Below, piece by piece: positions 1 to 6,755 of a stretch of DNA of 6,755 bases. Source of the DNA: Methanobacteriota archaeon (GTDB lineage Archaea; Methanobacteriota; Methanobacteria; Methanobacteriales; Methanobacteriaceae); the NCBI GenBank assembly GCA_023436175.1, contig JAEZKE010000135.1, positions 1 to 6,755 of the forward strand, read 5' to 3'. Positions within the stretch are counted from its first letter, which is position 1. Each line of letters begins with the position of its first letter. Position numbers and translations under genes: made by a program. Below the pieces are notes generated by a model. The model saw nothing but the letters and a program-made list of their open reading frames with translations. It was not told where the DNA came from and did no database searches.

Positions 1-1
1 A

Positions 2-3000
2 ATTATTGTCCATGATATGGATGATAAAATTACTTTTTGGAATCATGGAGCTGAAGAAAGATATGGCTGGCATGAAGAAGAGGTTTTAGGTAAAGTTACT
101 CATGATTTACTGAAGACTGAATTTCCACATTCACTAAAAGAAACCTGTGAACAATTTCTTTGTAAAGGATATTGGGAAGGTGAATTAATTCATACAAAAA
201 GGAGTGGTGAAAAAATTACAGTCTCAAGCAGATGGGCACTGCAAAAAGATGAATATAATAGGCCAATAAATTTTATGGAGATTAACACGGACATTACCAA
301 ACGTAAAAAAGCCGAAGAAACATTAAGAGAATCTGAAGTCAAATATCGTACTATTTTTGAAAATACAGGCATTGCCTTTGCAATTATGGAGGAGGATACA
401 ACAATATCTTTAATGAATACTGAAGCTGAAGAAATTATGGGATATTCAAAGGAAGAAATAGAAGGAAAGAGAAGTTGGGAAGAATTTGTAGTTAAAAAAG
501 ATTTAAAGAAAATGGAAGAATATCACATGCTTCGAAGACTTGATCATAGTGCAGCACCGAAAAAATACGAATTTCAAGCTATTACTAAAGAAGGTAACAT
601 TAAAGATATGATTATCACAATTTCTATGATTCCCGGTACTCAAAAGACTATAGCATCATTTTTAGACAATACGGATCGTAAAAATATTGAAAGAGCCCTG
701 AAAGAGTCAGAAGTAAGATATCGTACTATTTTTGAAAATACGGGCATTGCATTCATGATCATTGAAGAAGATATGACTATATCATTGATAAATGAAGAAG
801 TTGAAAAAACTTTTGGCTTTTCAAAGGAAGAAGTGGAAAATAAGAAAAAATGGACTGAATTTATAGTCAGTAAAGATGATCTAGAAAGAATGAAAAAATA
901 TCATAAAATTCGTATGGAGAATCCAGAAGCCGCCCCTAAAGAATATGAATTCCATGCTATTAATAAAAATGGAGATATTAGAAATGTTCTTGTTAATGTA
1001 ACTATGTTTCCAGGCACTAAAAAAATTATAGGATCATTTTTAGACATTACAGATCGTAAAAAAATGGAGAAAGACCTGGAAGATAGTAGAGAAGAATTTA
1101 AAACACTGGTTGAAAATTCACCATTAGGTATAACGAGATATGACCAAGATTTAAGGCATGTTTTCATTAATCCGGCAGGAGCTGATATGACAGGATTATC
1201 ACAGGAAGATTATATTGGTAAAACTCATAAAGAAATTGGAATGCCTGGGGAGTTAGTAAATACTATTGAATCACTCTTAAAGAGAATTTTTGAAACTGGA
1301 AAGCCTGAAAATTTAGAATTTACAATACATAGTTCTGAAGGGTTGAAGTACTATGAATCTAAGAATATTCCAGAATTTGATGAAAATGGGAATGTAAAAT
1401 CAGTGCTTGCAGTGGCAGCTGATATAACTGAGCAAAAAAAGGCTCAGAAAGAATTAAAGGATGCACATGATAATTTAGAGTTTAAAATTCAGGAACGTAC
1501 AAGAGAACTTAAAGATTCAAATAAACAATTGAAAAAGGAGATAGAAGAGCGTAAAAATGCAGAGAATGCATTATATGAAGAAAAAGTAAGGGCGCAAACA
1601 TATCTTGATATTGCAGGGGTTGTTCTGGTTGCAATAAATAGAGATTTAACTATATCTTTAATAAATAAAAAGGGTATTGAAATTGTAGGACATACTGCCA
1701 GTGAAATTATCGGAAAGAGCTTCATTGATTTTATTCCAGAAAAATTTAAGGCAGAATTAACAGATATTGCTATGGGCATAATATCGGGTGACTTAAAAAG
1801 ATTTAAACATTATGAAGGCCCTATTTTAACAAAAAATGGTGAAGAGAGACTTATTTCATGGAATATTGCTGTGCTTAGAGATAATAATGGTAATTTTATA
1901 AATGCACTTATTTCTGGAGAAGATATTACTGAAAGTAAAAAAGCAGAAGAGAATATCCGGAGATTGGCAAATATTGTTGAATCTTCAGATGATGCAATAA
2001 TTGGCTTAACACTTGATGGAATTATAACGAGCTGGAATAGAGGAGCTGAAAAAGTATATGGATATTCAGCTCGTGAAATGGTTGGAAAAGGGCCTTCTCC
2101 TTTATTTAGCCCATCTCAGTTTAAAAAAGTAGATGACTGTATAACTGAACTTAAAGAAGGAAAAAATATAATCCATTATGAAGCTCAAAGGCTGAGAAAA
2201 GATGGTAATGAAATATATGTATCTGTGAATTTATTTTCTGTCAAAAACTTTGAGGGAAAAGTTACGGGAATATCTGTAATTTCAAGGGATATTACTGAAA
2301 GTAAAAAGGCAGAGAAAGCATTAAGAGCAAGTGAAGAAAGGTTTAAAATATTATTTGAATATGCTCCTGATCCCTATTTCCTCACTGATATGGACGGAAA
2401 CTTTTTAGATGGTAATAGAGCTGCTGAAAGACTTGTAGATTTAAAAAAGGAAGATGTCATAGGTAAAAATATTGTGGAATTGGGATTGACCAGTGAAGAT
2501 CAGATCCCCAATGTATTTAAACTGCTGCATGAAAACGTTCAGGGTGATACTACTGGTCCTGAAGAATTCGTTCTAATTAAAAGGGATGGTAAAAAAGTAC
2601 CAGTTGAGGTGACGGGATTTCCAATAGAAATTAGGGGCCAAAAATTAGTTTTAGGAATGGCTAGAGACATAAGTGAGCGTAAAAAGGCTGAAAAGAAATT
2701 AAAAGAAACAATAAATGAATTAAAACGTTCCAATGATGAATTACAGCAATTTGCTTATATTACTTCTCATGATCTTCAAGAGCCACTTAGAACTATTGCA
2801 AGTTTTACACAGCTTTTAGAACGACGTTATAAAAATAAAATAGATACTGATGCTGATGAGTTTATTGGATTCATAGTTGATGCTGCAACGCGAATGAAAG
2901 AAATGATTCAGGGTTTACTTGATTATTCCAGGATAGGTACAAAAGGCGATGTGTTTTATTTTACAGACACTGAAGAAGTGTTAATAATTGCTTTATCTAA

Positions 3001-3430
3001 CTTACATGCTTCAATTAGTGAGAGCAGAGCTAAAGTCACTTATGATAAGCTTCCAACAGTTATTGCCGATAGAAACCAGTTGATCCAACTATTTCAGAAT
3101 TTGATATCAAATGCTATAAAATTTAAAAAGAAAAATGTTGCCCCCAAAATTCACATATCTGCAAGGGAGGATGAAAAAAAGAGGGAACATATATTGTGCG
3201 TATCTGACAATGGAATTGGATTAGAACCACAATATAAAAATAAAATATTTGAAGTATTCAAACGTTTACACACTATGGATGAGTATAAAGGTGCGGGAAT
3301 TGGTCTTGCAATCAGTAAAAGAATTATCGAACGTCATGGTGGTAGAATTTGGGTTGAATCAGAATTAGGGGTTGGATCTACTTTTTACTTTACAATACCA
3401 ATGAGAAATGCTGAAATATCTTATTTTTGA
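2..3430 (+). CDS. Multi-PAS sensor histidine kinase (5' end outside window)
   Basis: This is the C-terminal 1142 codons of a large cytosolic signalling kinase. The frame is open to the left edge and the residues before the first Met (I-I-V-H-D) complete a PAS strand, so the ATG at 17 is internal and the true start lies upstream. Counting from that Met, about seven PAS/PAC units are visible: 1-95 (incomplete), 105-222, 230-349, 355-475, 525-640, 648-763 and 772-887. Most end in a D-I-T/S-x-x-K-K-A-type PAC exit. A coiled coil lies near 480-525. The HisKA helix has S-H-D-L-Q-E-P with phosphoacceptor His918. The ATPase domain shows the N box (N1028, N1032), D1064-N-G-I-G, and a G2 box at 1092-1099 (G-A-G-I-G-L-A-I). 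All catalytic motifs are intact, so an active autokinase is expected. No membrane helix or receiver domain is visible. PAS ligands cannot be told from sequence. The kinase call is firm; the signal and partner are unknown. Confidence 0.95.
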   Translation: MIVHDMDDKITFWNHGAEERYGWHEEEVLGKVTHDLLKTEFPHSLKETCEQFLCKGYWEGELIHTKRSGEKITVSSRWALQKDEYNRPINFMEINTDITKRKKAEETLRESEVKYRTIFENTGIAFAIMEEDTTISLMNTEAEEIMGYSKEEIEGKRSWEEFVVKKDLKKMEEYHMLRRLDHSAAPKKYEFQAITKEGNIKDMIITISMIPGTQKTIASFLDNTDRKNIERALKESEVRYRTIFENTGIAFMIIEEDMTISLINEEVEKTFGFSKEEVENKKKWTEFIVSKDDLERMKKYHKIRMENPEAAPKEYEFHAINKNGDIRNVLVNVTMFPGTKKIIGSFLDITDRKKMEKDLEDSREEFKTLVENSPLGITRYDQDLRHVFINPAGADMTGLSQEDYIGKTHKEIGMPGELVNTIESLLKRIFETGKPENLEFTIHSSEGLKYYESKNIPEFDENGNVKSVLAVAADITEQKKAQKELKDAHDNLEFKIQERTRELKDSNKQLKKEIEERKNAENALYEEKVRAQTYLDIAGVVLVAINRDLTISLINKKGIEIVGHTASEIIGKSFIDFIPEKFKAELTDIAMGIISGDLKRFKHYEGPILTKNGEERLISWNIAVLRDNNGNFINALISGEDITESKKAEENIRRLANIVESSDDAIIGLTLDGIITSWNRGAEKVYGYSAREMVGKGPSPLFSPSQFKKVDDCITELKEGKNIIHYEAQRLRKDGNEIYVSVNLFSVKNFEGKVTGISVISRDITESKKAEKALRASEERFKILFEYAPDPYFLTDMDGNFLDGNRAAERLVDLKKEDVIGKNIVELGLTSEDQIPNVFKLLHENVQGDTTGPEEFVLIKRDGKKVPVEVTGFPIEIRGQKLVLGMARDISERKKAEKKLKETINELKRSNDELQQFAYITSHDLQEPLRTIASFTQLLERRYKNKIDTDADEFIGFIVDAATRMKEMIQGLLDYSRIGTKGDVFYFTDTEEVLIIALSNLHASISESRAKVTYDKLPTVIADRNQLIQLFQNLISNAIKFKKKNVAPKIHISAREDEKKREHILCVSDNGIGLEPQYKNKIFEVFKRLHTMDEYKGAGIGLAISKRIIERHGGRIWVESELGVGSTFYFTIPMRNAEISYF

Positions 3431-3471
3431 TGTAGTATCCTATAAATTCATTTCAAATGTTATAGAATATC

Positions 3472-3481
3472 TTATTTTTTT
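3472..3481 (+). terminator. Candidate oligo-T terminator after the first kinase
   Basis: A T-rich tract ending in seven consecutive T lies about 41 bp after the stop codon of the large kinase. Archaeal RNA polymerase commonly terminates at such U-tracts without a hairpin, and no convincing stem precedes this one. A second seven-T run at 3531-3537 could serve as backup, but it is also part of the possible promoter of the next gene. Confidence 0.45.
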
Positions 3482-3521
3482 CCAATATTTTGAACTATTT
3501 TTAAGGTTTTAGAAATATTTT

Positions 3522-3542
3522 AAAGAAACATTTTTTTATACC
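3522..3542 (+). promoter_or_regulatory. Candidate archaeal BRE/TATA promoter for the HisKA_2 kinase
   Basis: A purine-rich stretch (AAAGAAAC) is followed directly by a T-run ending in TTTATA, which resembles a BRE plus TATA box. Transcription starting roughly 25 bp downstream would leave a leader of about 20-25 nt before the ATG at 3587. A weaker alternative TATA-like site at 3552-3563 would give a nearly leaderless mRNA. The T-rich background makes chance matches likely. Confidence 0.35.
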
Positions 3543-3586
3543 TTCCTTCCTAATACATATTTAGAAAATGATGTGAATAACTTGTA

Positions 3587-4705
3587 ATGATTTTTATGAA
3601 AAATACGGGCTTGGATATATTTTCACTTACCAGTGAAGACTATTATACTATATTTGAAAATATGCAGGAAGGCATAACTGTTTACAGAATAGTGTATGAT
3701 AGAAATGGAAATGTAGTTGATTTGATTATTAAATATGCTAATCCTGCATCTTCCACCAGTAGAATGTTCATCAATAAAAATTTCAGGGGCAAAAGTATCA
3801 CTAAACTCTATGGATCTAATGCTGTTTCCTCCTTGATAAAAGAAGTGAATGAAATAGTCTCCACCGGGAAAATTAAAAAGTATGAAACGTATTCTCCGAC
3901 TATAGATAGTTATTTTTCTTTTTCAGCATTTTCACCTGCTAAAAATTTGTATGTAACACTTACGACAGATATCAGCGAGCAAAAAAGAGCTGAACAGTAT
4001 TTAAGAAACGCGCACGATGATTTAGAAATTAAAGTTCAGGAGCGAACCAGTGAACTTTTGGCAACACTTCAGGAGAAAGAATTACTCCTCCGAGAGATTC
4101 ATCATCGCGTTAAAAATAATTTACAGATAATAAGTAGCCTTCTTAACCTCCAGATTCCTTATATTAAAGATGAACAATCAATTGAATTTTTAAAAGAGAG
4201 TCAAAATAGGGTTAAATCTATTTCAATGGTCCATGAAAAACTTTATCAATCCAAAAATCTTGATCAAATTAACTTTGGTAGTTACATATCTAATATTGTA
4301 ACTAACTTATTTCAGACGTATGATGTAAATCCTGGCATGATTGAATACAACTTGAATTTAAGTAATATAGAACTCAATATTGAGACATCAATTCCTTGCG
4401 GCCTTATTATCACTGAACTTATAACTAATTCTATTAAACACGCATTTCCCGATGGTGATGAACAAGCTAAAAAATATAAAATATGGGTAAAATTATATCC
4501 TGAAAATGAAAAATTTACCCTTAAAATTAAGGATAACGGTATTGGATTTCCTGAAGACTTAGATTTTAAAAATACTAACTCTTTAGGTTTACAATTGGTT
4601 AGTATGTTAATAAATCAGGTAGATGGATCCATAGAACTTAACCGGGAGAATGGAACTGAATTTAAAATTGAGTTTAAAGAGTTAAAGTATAGGGAACGGA
4701 TTTAA
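3587..4705 (+). CDS. PAS-domain sensor histidine kinase, HisKA_2 type
   Basis: A 372-residue soluble sensor kinase. Residues about 17-130 form one PAS domain (starting I-F-E-N-M-Q-E-G-I), closing with the PAC exit D128-I-S-E-Q-K-R-A. A charged coiled-coil linker follows (about 130-168). The phosphotransfer helix reads E-I-H-H-R-V-K-N-N-L, the HisKA_2 signature, with His173 (the His just before Arg) the expected phosphoacceptor. The ATPase domain has an N box with N281, a D316-N-G-I-G motif and a short S332-L-G-L box typical of this family, so it looks complete and active. ATG 3587 is the first start after an in-frame stop at 3578; ATG 3596 is an equal alternative, and neither has a clear Shine-Dalgarno. 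It follows the larger kinase by 156 bp on the same strand with a possible terminator between, so separate transcription is likely. It has no receiver domain; its partner regulator is unknown. Confidence 0.95.
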   Translation: MIFMKNTGLDIFSLTSEDYYTIFENMQEGITVYRIVYDRNGNVVDLIIKYANPASSTSRMFINKNFRGKSITKLYGSNAVSSLIKEVNEIVSTGKIKKYETYSPTIDSYFSFSAFSPAKNLYVTLTTDISEQKRAEQYLRNAHDDLEIKVQERTSELLATLQEKELLLREIHHRVKNNLQIISSLLNLQIPYIKDEQSIEFLKESQNRVKSISMVHEKLYQSKNLDQINFGSYISNIVTNLFQTYDVNPGMIEYNLNLSNIELNIETSIPCGLIITELITNSIKHAFPDGDEQAKKYKIWVKLYPENEKFTLKIKDNGIGFPEDLDFKNTNSLGLQLVSMLINQVDGSIELNRENGTEFKIEFKELKYRERI

Positions 4706-4752
4706 TACCAATTTTTTAAAATAAACAATAAATTCATATTATATCTAAAATT

Positions 4753-4782
4753 AATGGTTAAAAAACCATTTTATTTATTTGT
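4753..4782. terminator. Convergent hairpin plus T-tract terminator
   Basis: AATGGTT (4753-4759) and AACCATT (4764-4770) form a perfect 7-bp stem with an AAAA loop. On the + strand it is followed by a T-rich tract, and on the - strand by AATTTTAG. It sits exactly between the convergent 3' ends of the HisKA_2 kinase and RaSEA and abuts the RaSEA stop codon, so it could serve both. A T6 run at 4710-4715 may contribute to stopping the kinase transcript. Confidence 0.6.
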
Positions 4783-5844
4783 TATATTACATGTTGACCT
4801 GGTCACATCACCAAACTCAACATCCGCAACCCATTTATTTTTACATTCACATTCAAATTCTTCGGGAATGATCTGATTGAGATTGGATTCAATGATCAAA
4901 TTTTTGAATTTTTTATTGCACTTTTTACAGTTAAAAGGTCCTCTCCGTGTTCCAAAACCAGAAGTATCCATTATCACTGGAATTTTAGCTGAACTTCTAA
5001 CTCTTTTTATGATTTCGAGTGTACTCCATATCCATGGGGGTTGGTATGAGCCTCTGCGCCATAGAAGTTCCATAAGAGTTCCTTTGTGGATTGTTGCCGG
5101 GCAGAAGGATATTCTATCAACACCAACTTCTTCTGCATACCTGGCAGATGACACTGCATCTTCAATTGCCTCTTTTTCAGATGTTAAAATTGGTTTAACA
5201 AAAAGATAAGCCTTAGATGTGACTTTATAGTTATTTTTCATCTTTTTGATGATATTGATGGCTTTTTCAAAATCTGCATTTAAAAAACCTTTATTTATCC
5301 TGCATTTTTTAATGTAATCATTGCTGCTTTCAAGTCCTATGCTTACTTCAAATATTTTATCTGGCAGAAGACTGCAACACTCTCTAATTACTTCTTCAGT
5401 TACATATTCTGGACGAGATTCGACTATAACTTCTTCCACATTTTCTTTACTGTTCAGGATTTTGAGAATCTTATCACGTGCCTCTTTAGGTAATTCATCT
5501 TCATTTAAAAAACTTCCTGAGACAAAGATTTTAACAGCAGTCTTTGGTTTTATTTCATGTTTTTCCATGAGATTTTTGAATATATTAACTGAATCATCTG
5601 AAGAAACCTTTTCAAGAGGTGAATCTGCAATGTAACTGCACATTGTGCATCCACCTGATTCTGAAAGTGCATGGGCACATCCTGGAGTTGGTATAATTAT
5701 GAAAATAGCATTTCCTTTTCCAGAATAGAGCAGGTCTTCTGAAGTCCATGTTACTGCAAGATCAGATGGTGATTGTTTATCCATCCTTTTGATGGCGTTT
5801 TTTCTAATGTCTGACATTAAGTTTTGAATTTCCATAATTTTCAC
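4771..5844 (-). CDS. Archaeosine biosynthesis radical SAM protein RaSEA
   Basis: A 357-residue radical SAM enzyme. RaSEA works with ArcS: ArcS attaches lysine to the preQ0 base at position 15 of archaeal tRNA, and RaSEA cleaves the lysine C-N bond to leave archaeosine (G+), which stabilises the tRNA core. The sequence shows cluster cysteines C56, C66 and C69 in a C-x9-C-x2-C pattern (G-G-C-T-M-C-S-Y), the Elp3-like spacing of this family. Other family-like segments are I-F-V-S-G-S-F-L-N, V-E-S-R-P-E-Y, S-I-G-L-E-S-S and the F-C-P-A-T-I-H-K-G-T region. A C-terminal Cys set (C306-x2-C309 and C332-x-C334) looks like a zinc ribbon, plausible for RNA binding. Length is normal. The annotated start is GTG 5844. 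ATG 5835, three codons in, is a serious rival because GTGA then sits as a short SD-like element 5 nt before it. No ArcS gene is in the window. The unusual hairpin-rich leader lies directly upstream. Confidence 0.9.
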   Translation of the reverse strand: MKIMEIQNLMSDIRKNAIKRMDKQSPSDLAVTWTSEDLLYSGKGNAIFIIIPTPGCAHALSESGGCTMCSYIADSPLEKVSSDDSVNIFKNLMEKHEIKPKTAVKIFVSGSFLNEDELPKEARDKILKILNSKENVEEVIVESRPEYVTEEVIRECCSLLPDKIFEVSIGLESSNDYIKKCRINKGFLNADFEKAINIIKKMKNNYKVTSKAYLFVKPILTSEKEAIEDAVSSARYAEEVGVDRISFCPATIHKGTLMELLWRRGSYQPPWIWSTLEIIKRVRSSAKIPVIMDTSGFGTRRGPFNCKKCNKKFKNLIIESNLNQIIPEEFECECKNKWVADVEFGDVTRSTCNITNK

Positions 5845-5848
5845 GGGT
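5821..5848. repeat. 28-bp direct repeat, inner copy, over the RaSEA start
   Basis: This 28-bp segment matches 6040-6067 at 26 of 28 positions, in the same orientation and 219 bp away. The only differences are at 5826/6045 and 5844/6063. It covers the RaSEA start codon and the first seven codons plus one more base. The inner copy has GTG where the outer copy has ATG, and CAA where the outer copy has the stop TAA. Confidence 0.9.
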
Positions 5849-6039
5849 TATAGTGTGTTTTGATCAACCTATCAAAAATTCAGAGAATTTTTGATGTTTG
5901 CAAATCGAAGATTTGCAACCGCAAAAAACTTGTTTTTTGCATGCCCGAAAAATCTTAGATTTTTCGACGGCTTTTTTCTAAAAAGCTGACAAAATTTTCA
6001 ATTTTGTCGTATCAAAAATCATAGATTTTTGAAAGGTTG
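5849..6039. repeat. Array of seven tandem hairpins (possible palindromic element or structured leader)
   Basis: Seven perfect inverted repeats lie almost end to end. They are 5871-5895 (10-bp stem, 5-nt loop), 5898-5918 (9 bp, GAA loop), 5921-5940 (9 bp, TT), 5946-5966 (9 bp, TTA), 5970-5986 (7 bp, TCT), 5988-6008 (9 bp, TTC) and 6012-6032 (9 bp, ATA). Spacers are only 1-5 bp, so 146 of 162 bases are in hairpins. CAACCT (5865-5870) and AGGTTG (6034-6039) form a closing stem around the whole array. Hairpins four and seven share a 17-nt core with one mismatch, and the first and last begin with the same TATCAAAAAT. The block is flanked by the 28-bp direct repeats. No ORF is supported inside. It lies where the RaSEA 5' leader would be; it could be a MITE-like insertion, a selfish palindrome cluster or a regulatory RNA. 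Confidence 0.85.
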
Positions 6040-6067
6040 GTTTTAAATTTCCATAATTTTCATGGGT
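6040..6067. repeat. 28-bp direct repeat, outer copy, relic of the RaSEA start
   Basis: Partner of 5821-5848 (26 of 28 identical). On the - strand it still carries ATG at the position of the RaSEA start, followed by the same next five codons, and then a C-to-T change that makes a stop. It adjoins the AT-rich upstream region that probably held the ancestral promoter, so it looks like the original gene start cut off by the hairpin array. Confidence 0.85.
6043..6063 (-). other. Six-codon upstream ORF (M-K-I-M-E-I) before RaSEA
   Basis: Read on the - strand, the outer repeat copy encodes Met-Lys-Ile-Met-Glu-Ile and then TAA, the same residues that open RaSEA. If transcription still begins upstream, ribosomes would meet this short ORF and stop just before the hairpin array, as in a leader-peptide arrangement. 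It may equally be an untranslated relic. Nothing in the sequence proves translation. Confidence 0.3.
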
Positions 6068-6236
6068 ATATTTAATTTTGATAATAGAAAATATTTGATA
6101 GTTTTCAATTTTTTTGTAATTTTTTAAGAAAAATTAATTAGATACTATAGTTTGTTGTACTTAAATTAAATATATTGATGTATAGTACTTGTTTTAAATG
6201 AAAAATAACATGCTTCAAAAACAGCTTAATAATTCT
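6068..6236 (-). promoter_or_regulatory. AT-rich upstream region with candidate RaSEA promoters
   Basis: About 170 bp of very AT-rich DNA lies between the mer terminator and the outer start-region copy. Two TATA-like sites read toward RaSEA. One at about 6090-6098 (AAATATTTT type) would place a transcript start within a few bases of the outer ATG at 6063. The other at 6166-6176 (ATATATTTAA type) would give a longer leader. The sequence AAGTAC occurs twice on this strand (6184-6189 and 6157-6162). No convincing gene is present. Confidence 0.3.
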
Positions 6237-6252
6237 AAAAATAAAAAAAGAA
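6237..6252 (-). terminator. Oligo-T terminator of mer
   Basis: On the - strand, 11 nt after the mer stop codon, the sequence reads TTCTTTTTTTATTTTT. The two T-runs (seven and five) are a strong archaeal-type U-tract. An 8-bp inverted repeat (6232-6239 with 6263-6270) brackets it. This suggests that mer and RaSEA are not one operon. Confidence 0.65.
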
Positions 6253-6263
6253 GTTTGGAGAAT

Positions 6264-6755
<492 letters not shown>

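Noticed and set aside
17..19. ATG 17 as the true start of the large kinase
   Set aside because: The frame is open to the window edge and the upstream codons complete the PAS strand I-I-V-H-D-M-D, so this Met is internal.
190..2733. Several minus-strand open frames (60-96 codons) opposite the large kinase
   Set aside because: They lie entirely antisense to a clear kinase with strong domain motifs, have no recognisable domain, and have the composition expected of mirror frames over repeated PAS exits.
4877..5635. Two plus-strand open frames (104 and 110 codons) opposite RaSEA
   Set aside because: They are antisense to conserved radical SAM coding sequence and show no family resemblance or promoter.
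5849..6039. CRISPR array
   Set aside because: The units are adjacent palindromes with different stem sequences, with no identical repeats separated by unique spacers of constant length.
5849..6039. Intact insertion sequence
   Set aside because: The 191-bp block has no transposase frame. Only a non-autonomous (MITE-like) or non-mobile origin is possible.

Overview
The window looks like chromosomal DNA of a methanogenic archaeon, most likely a mesophilic member of the Methanobacteriales (Methanobacterium or a close relative). Three things point there. A gene fragment at the right edge is the C-terminal half of Mer, the F420-dependent methylenetetrahydromethanopterin reductase of methanogenesis, and it reads very close to the Methanothermobacter protein. 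Next to it is a gene for RaSEA, the radical SAM enzyme of archaeosine (tRNA) synthesis, which is found only in archaea. The DNA is strongly AT-rich, with TATA-like promoters and oligo-T terminators rather than bacterial -35/-10 signals. The genus is inferred from memory of family sequences, not from a search.

Layout. Positions 2-3430 (+) hold a very large multi-PAS histidine kinase whose 5' end lies outside the window. After 156 bp of AT-rich spacer with a candidate terminator and a TATA-like box comes a second, smaller PAS histidine kinase of the HisKA_2 type at 3587-4705 (+). A 65-bp convergent spacer with a 7-bp hairpin separates it from the RaSEA gene at 4771-5844 (-). Upstream of RaSEA (5849-6263) there is no supported protein gene. 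The part next to RaSEA (5849-6039) is an almost continuous tiling of seven short perfect hairpins, enclosed by a 28-bp direct repeat that duplicates the start region of the RaSEA gene. The rest (6068-6263) is AT-rich and holds candidate promoter sequence and the mer terminator. The mer gene runs 6264-6755 (-) and continues past the right edge.

How the parts relate. The two kinases are soluble as far as visible, carry no receiver domain, and are probably input ends of phosphorelays whose regulators lie elsewhere. They share a PAS-exit and signalling-helix module but use different phosphoacceptor families. RaSEA and mer are unrelated housekeeping functions: tRNA G15 modification and methanogenesis. 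They are probably separate transcripts, because mer ends in a strong T-tract.

The most unusual object is the hairpin array. It appears to have split the RaSEA gene from its ancestral promoter and start. An outer copy of the start region now reads as a six-codon leader ORF (M-K-I-M-E-I-stop), and the inner copy opens the real gene with GTG. Whether this is a mobile-element scar, a selfish palindromic repeat or a working structured 5' leader cannot be decided from this sequence alone.
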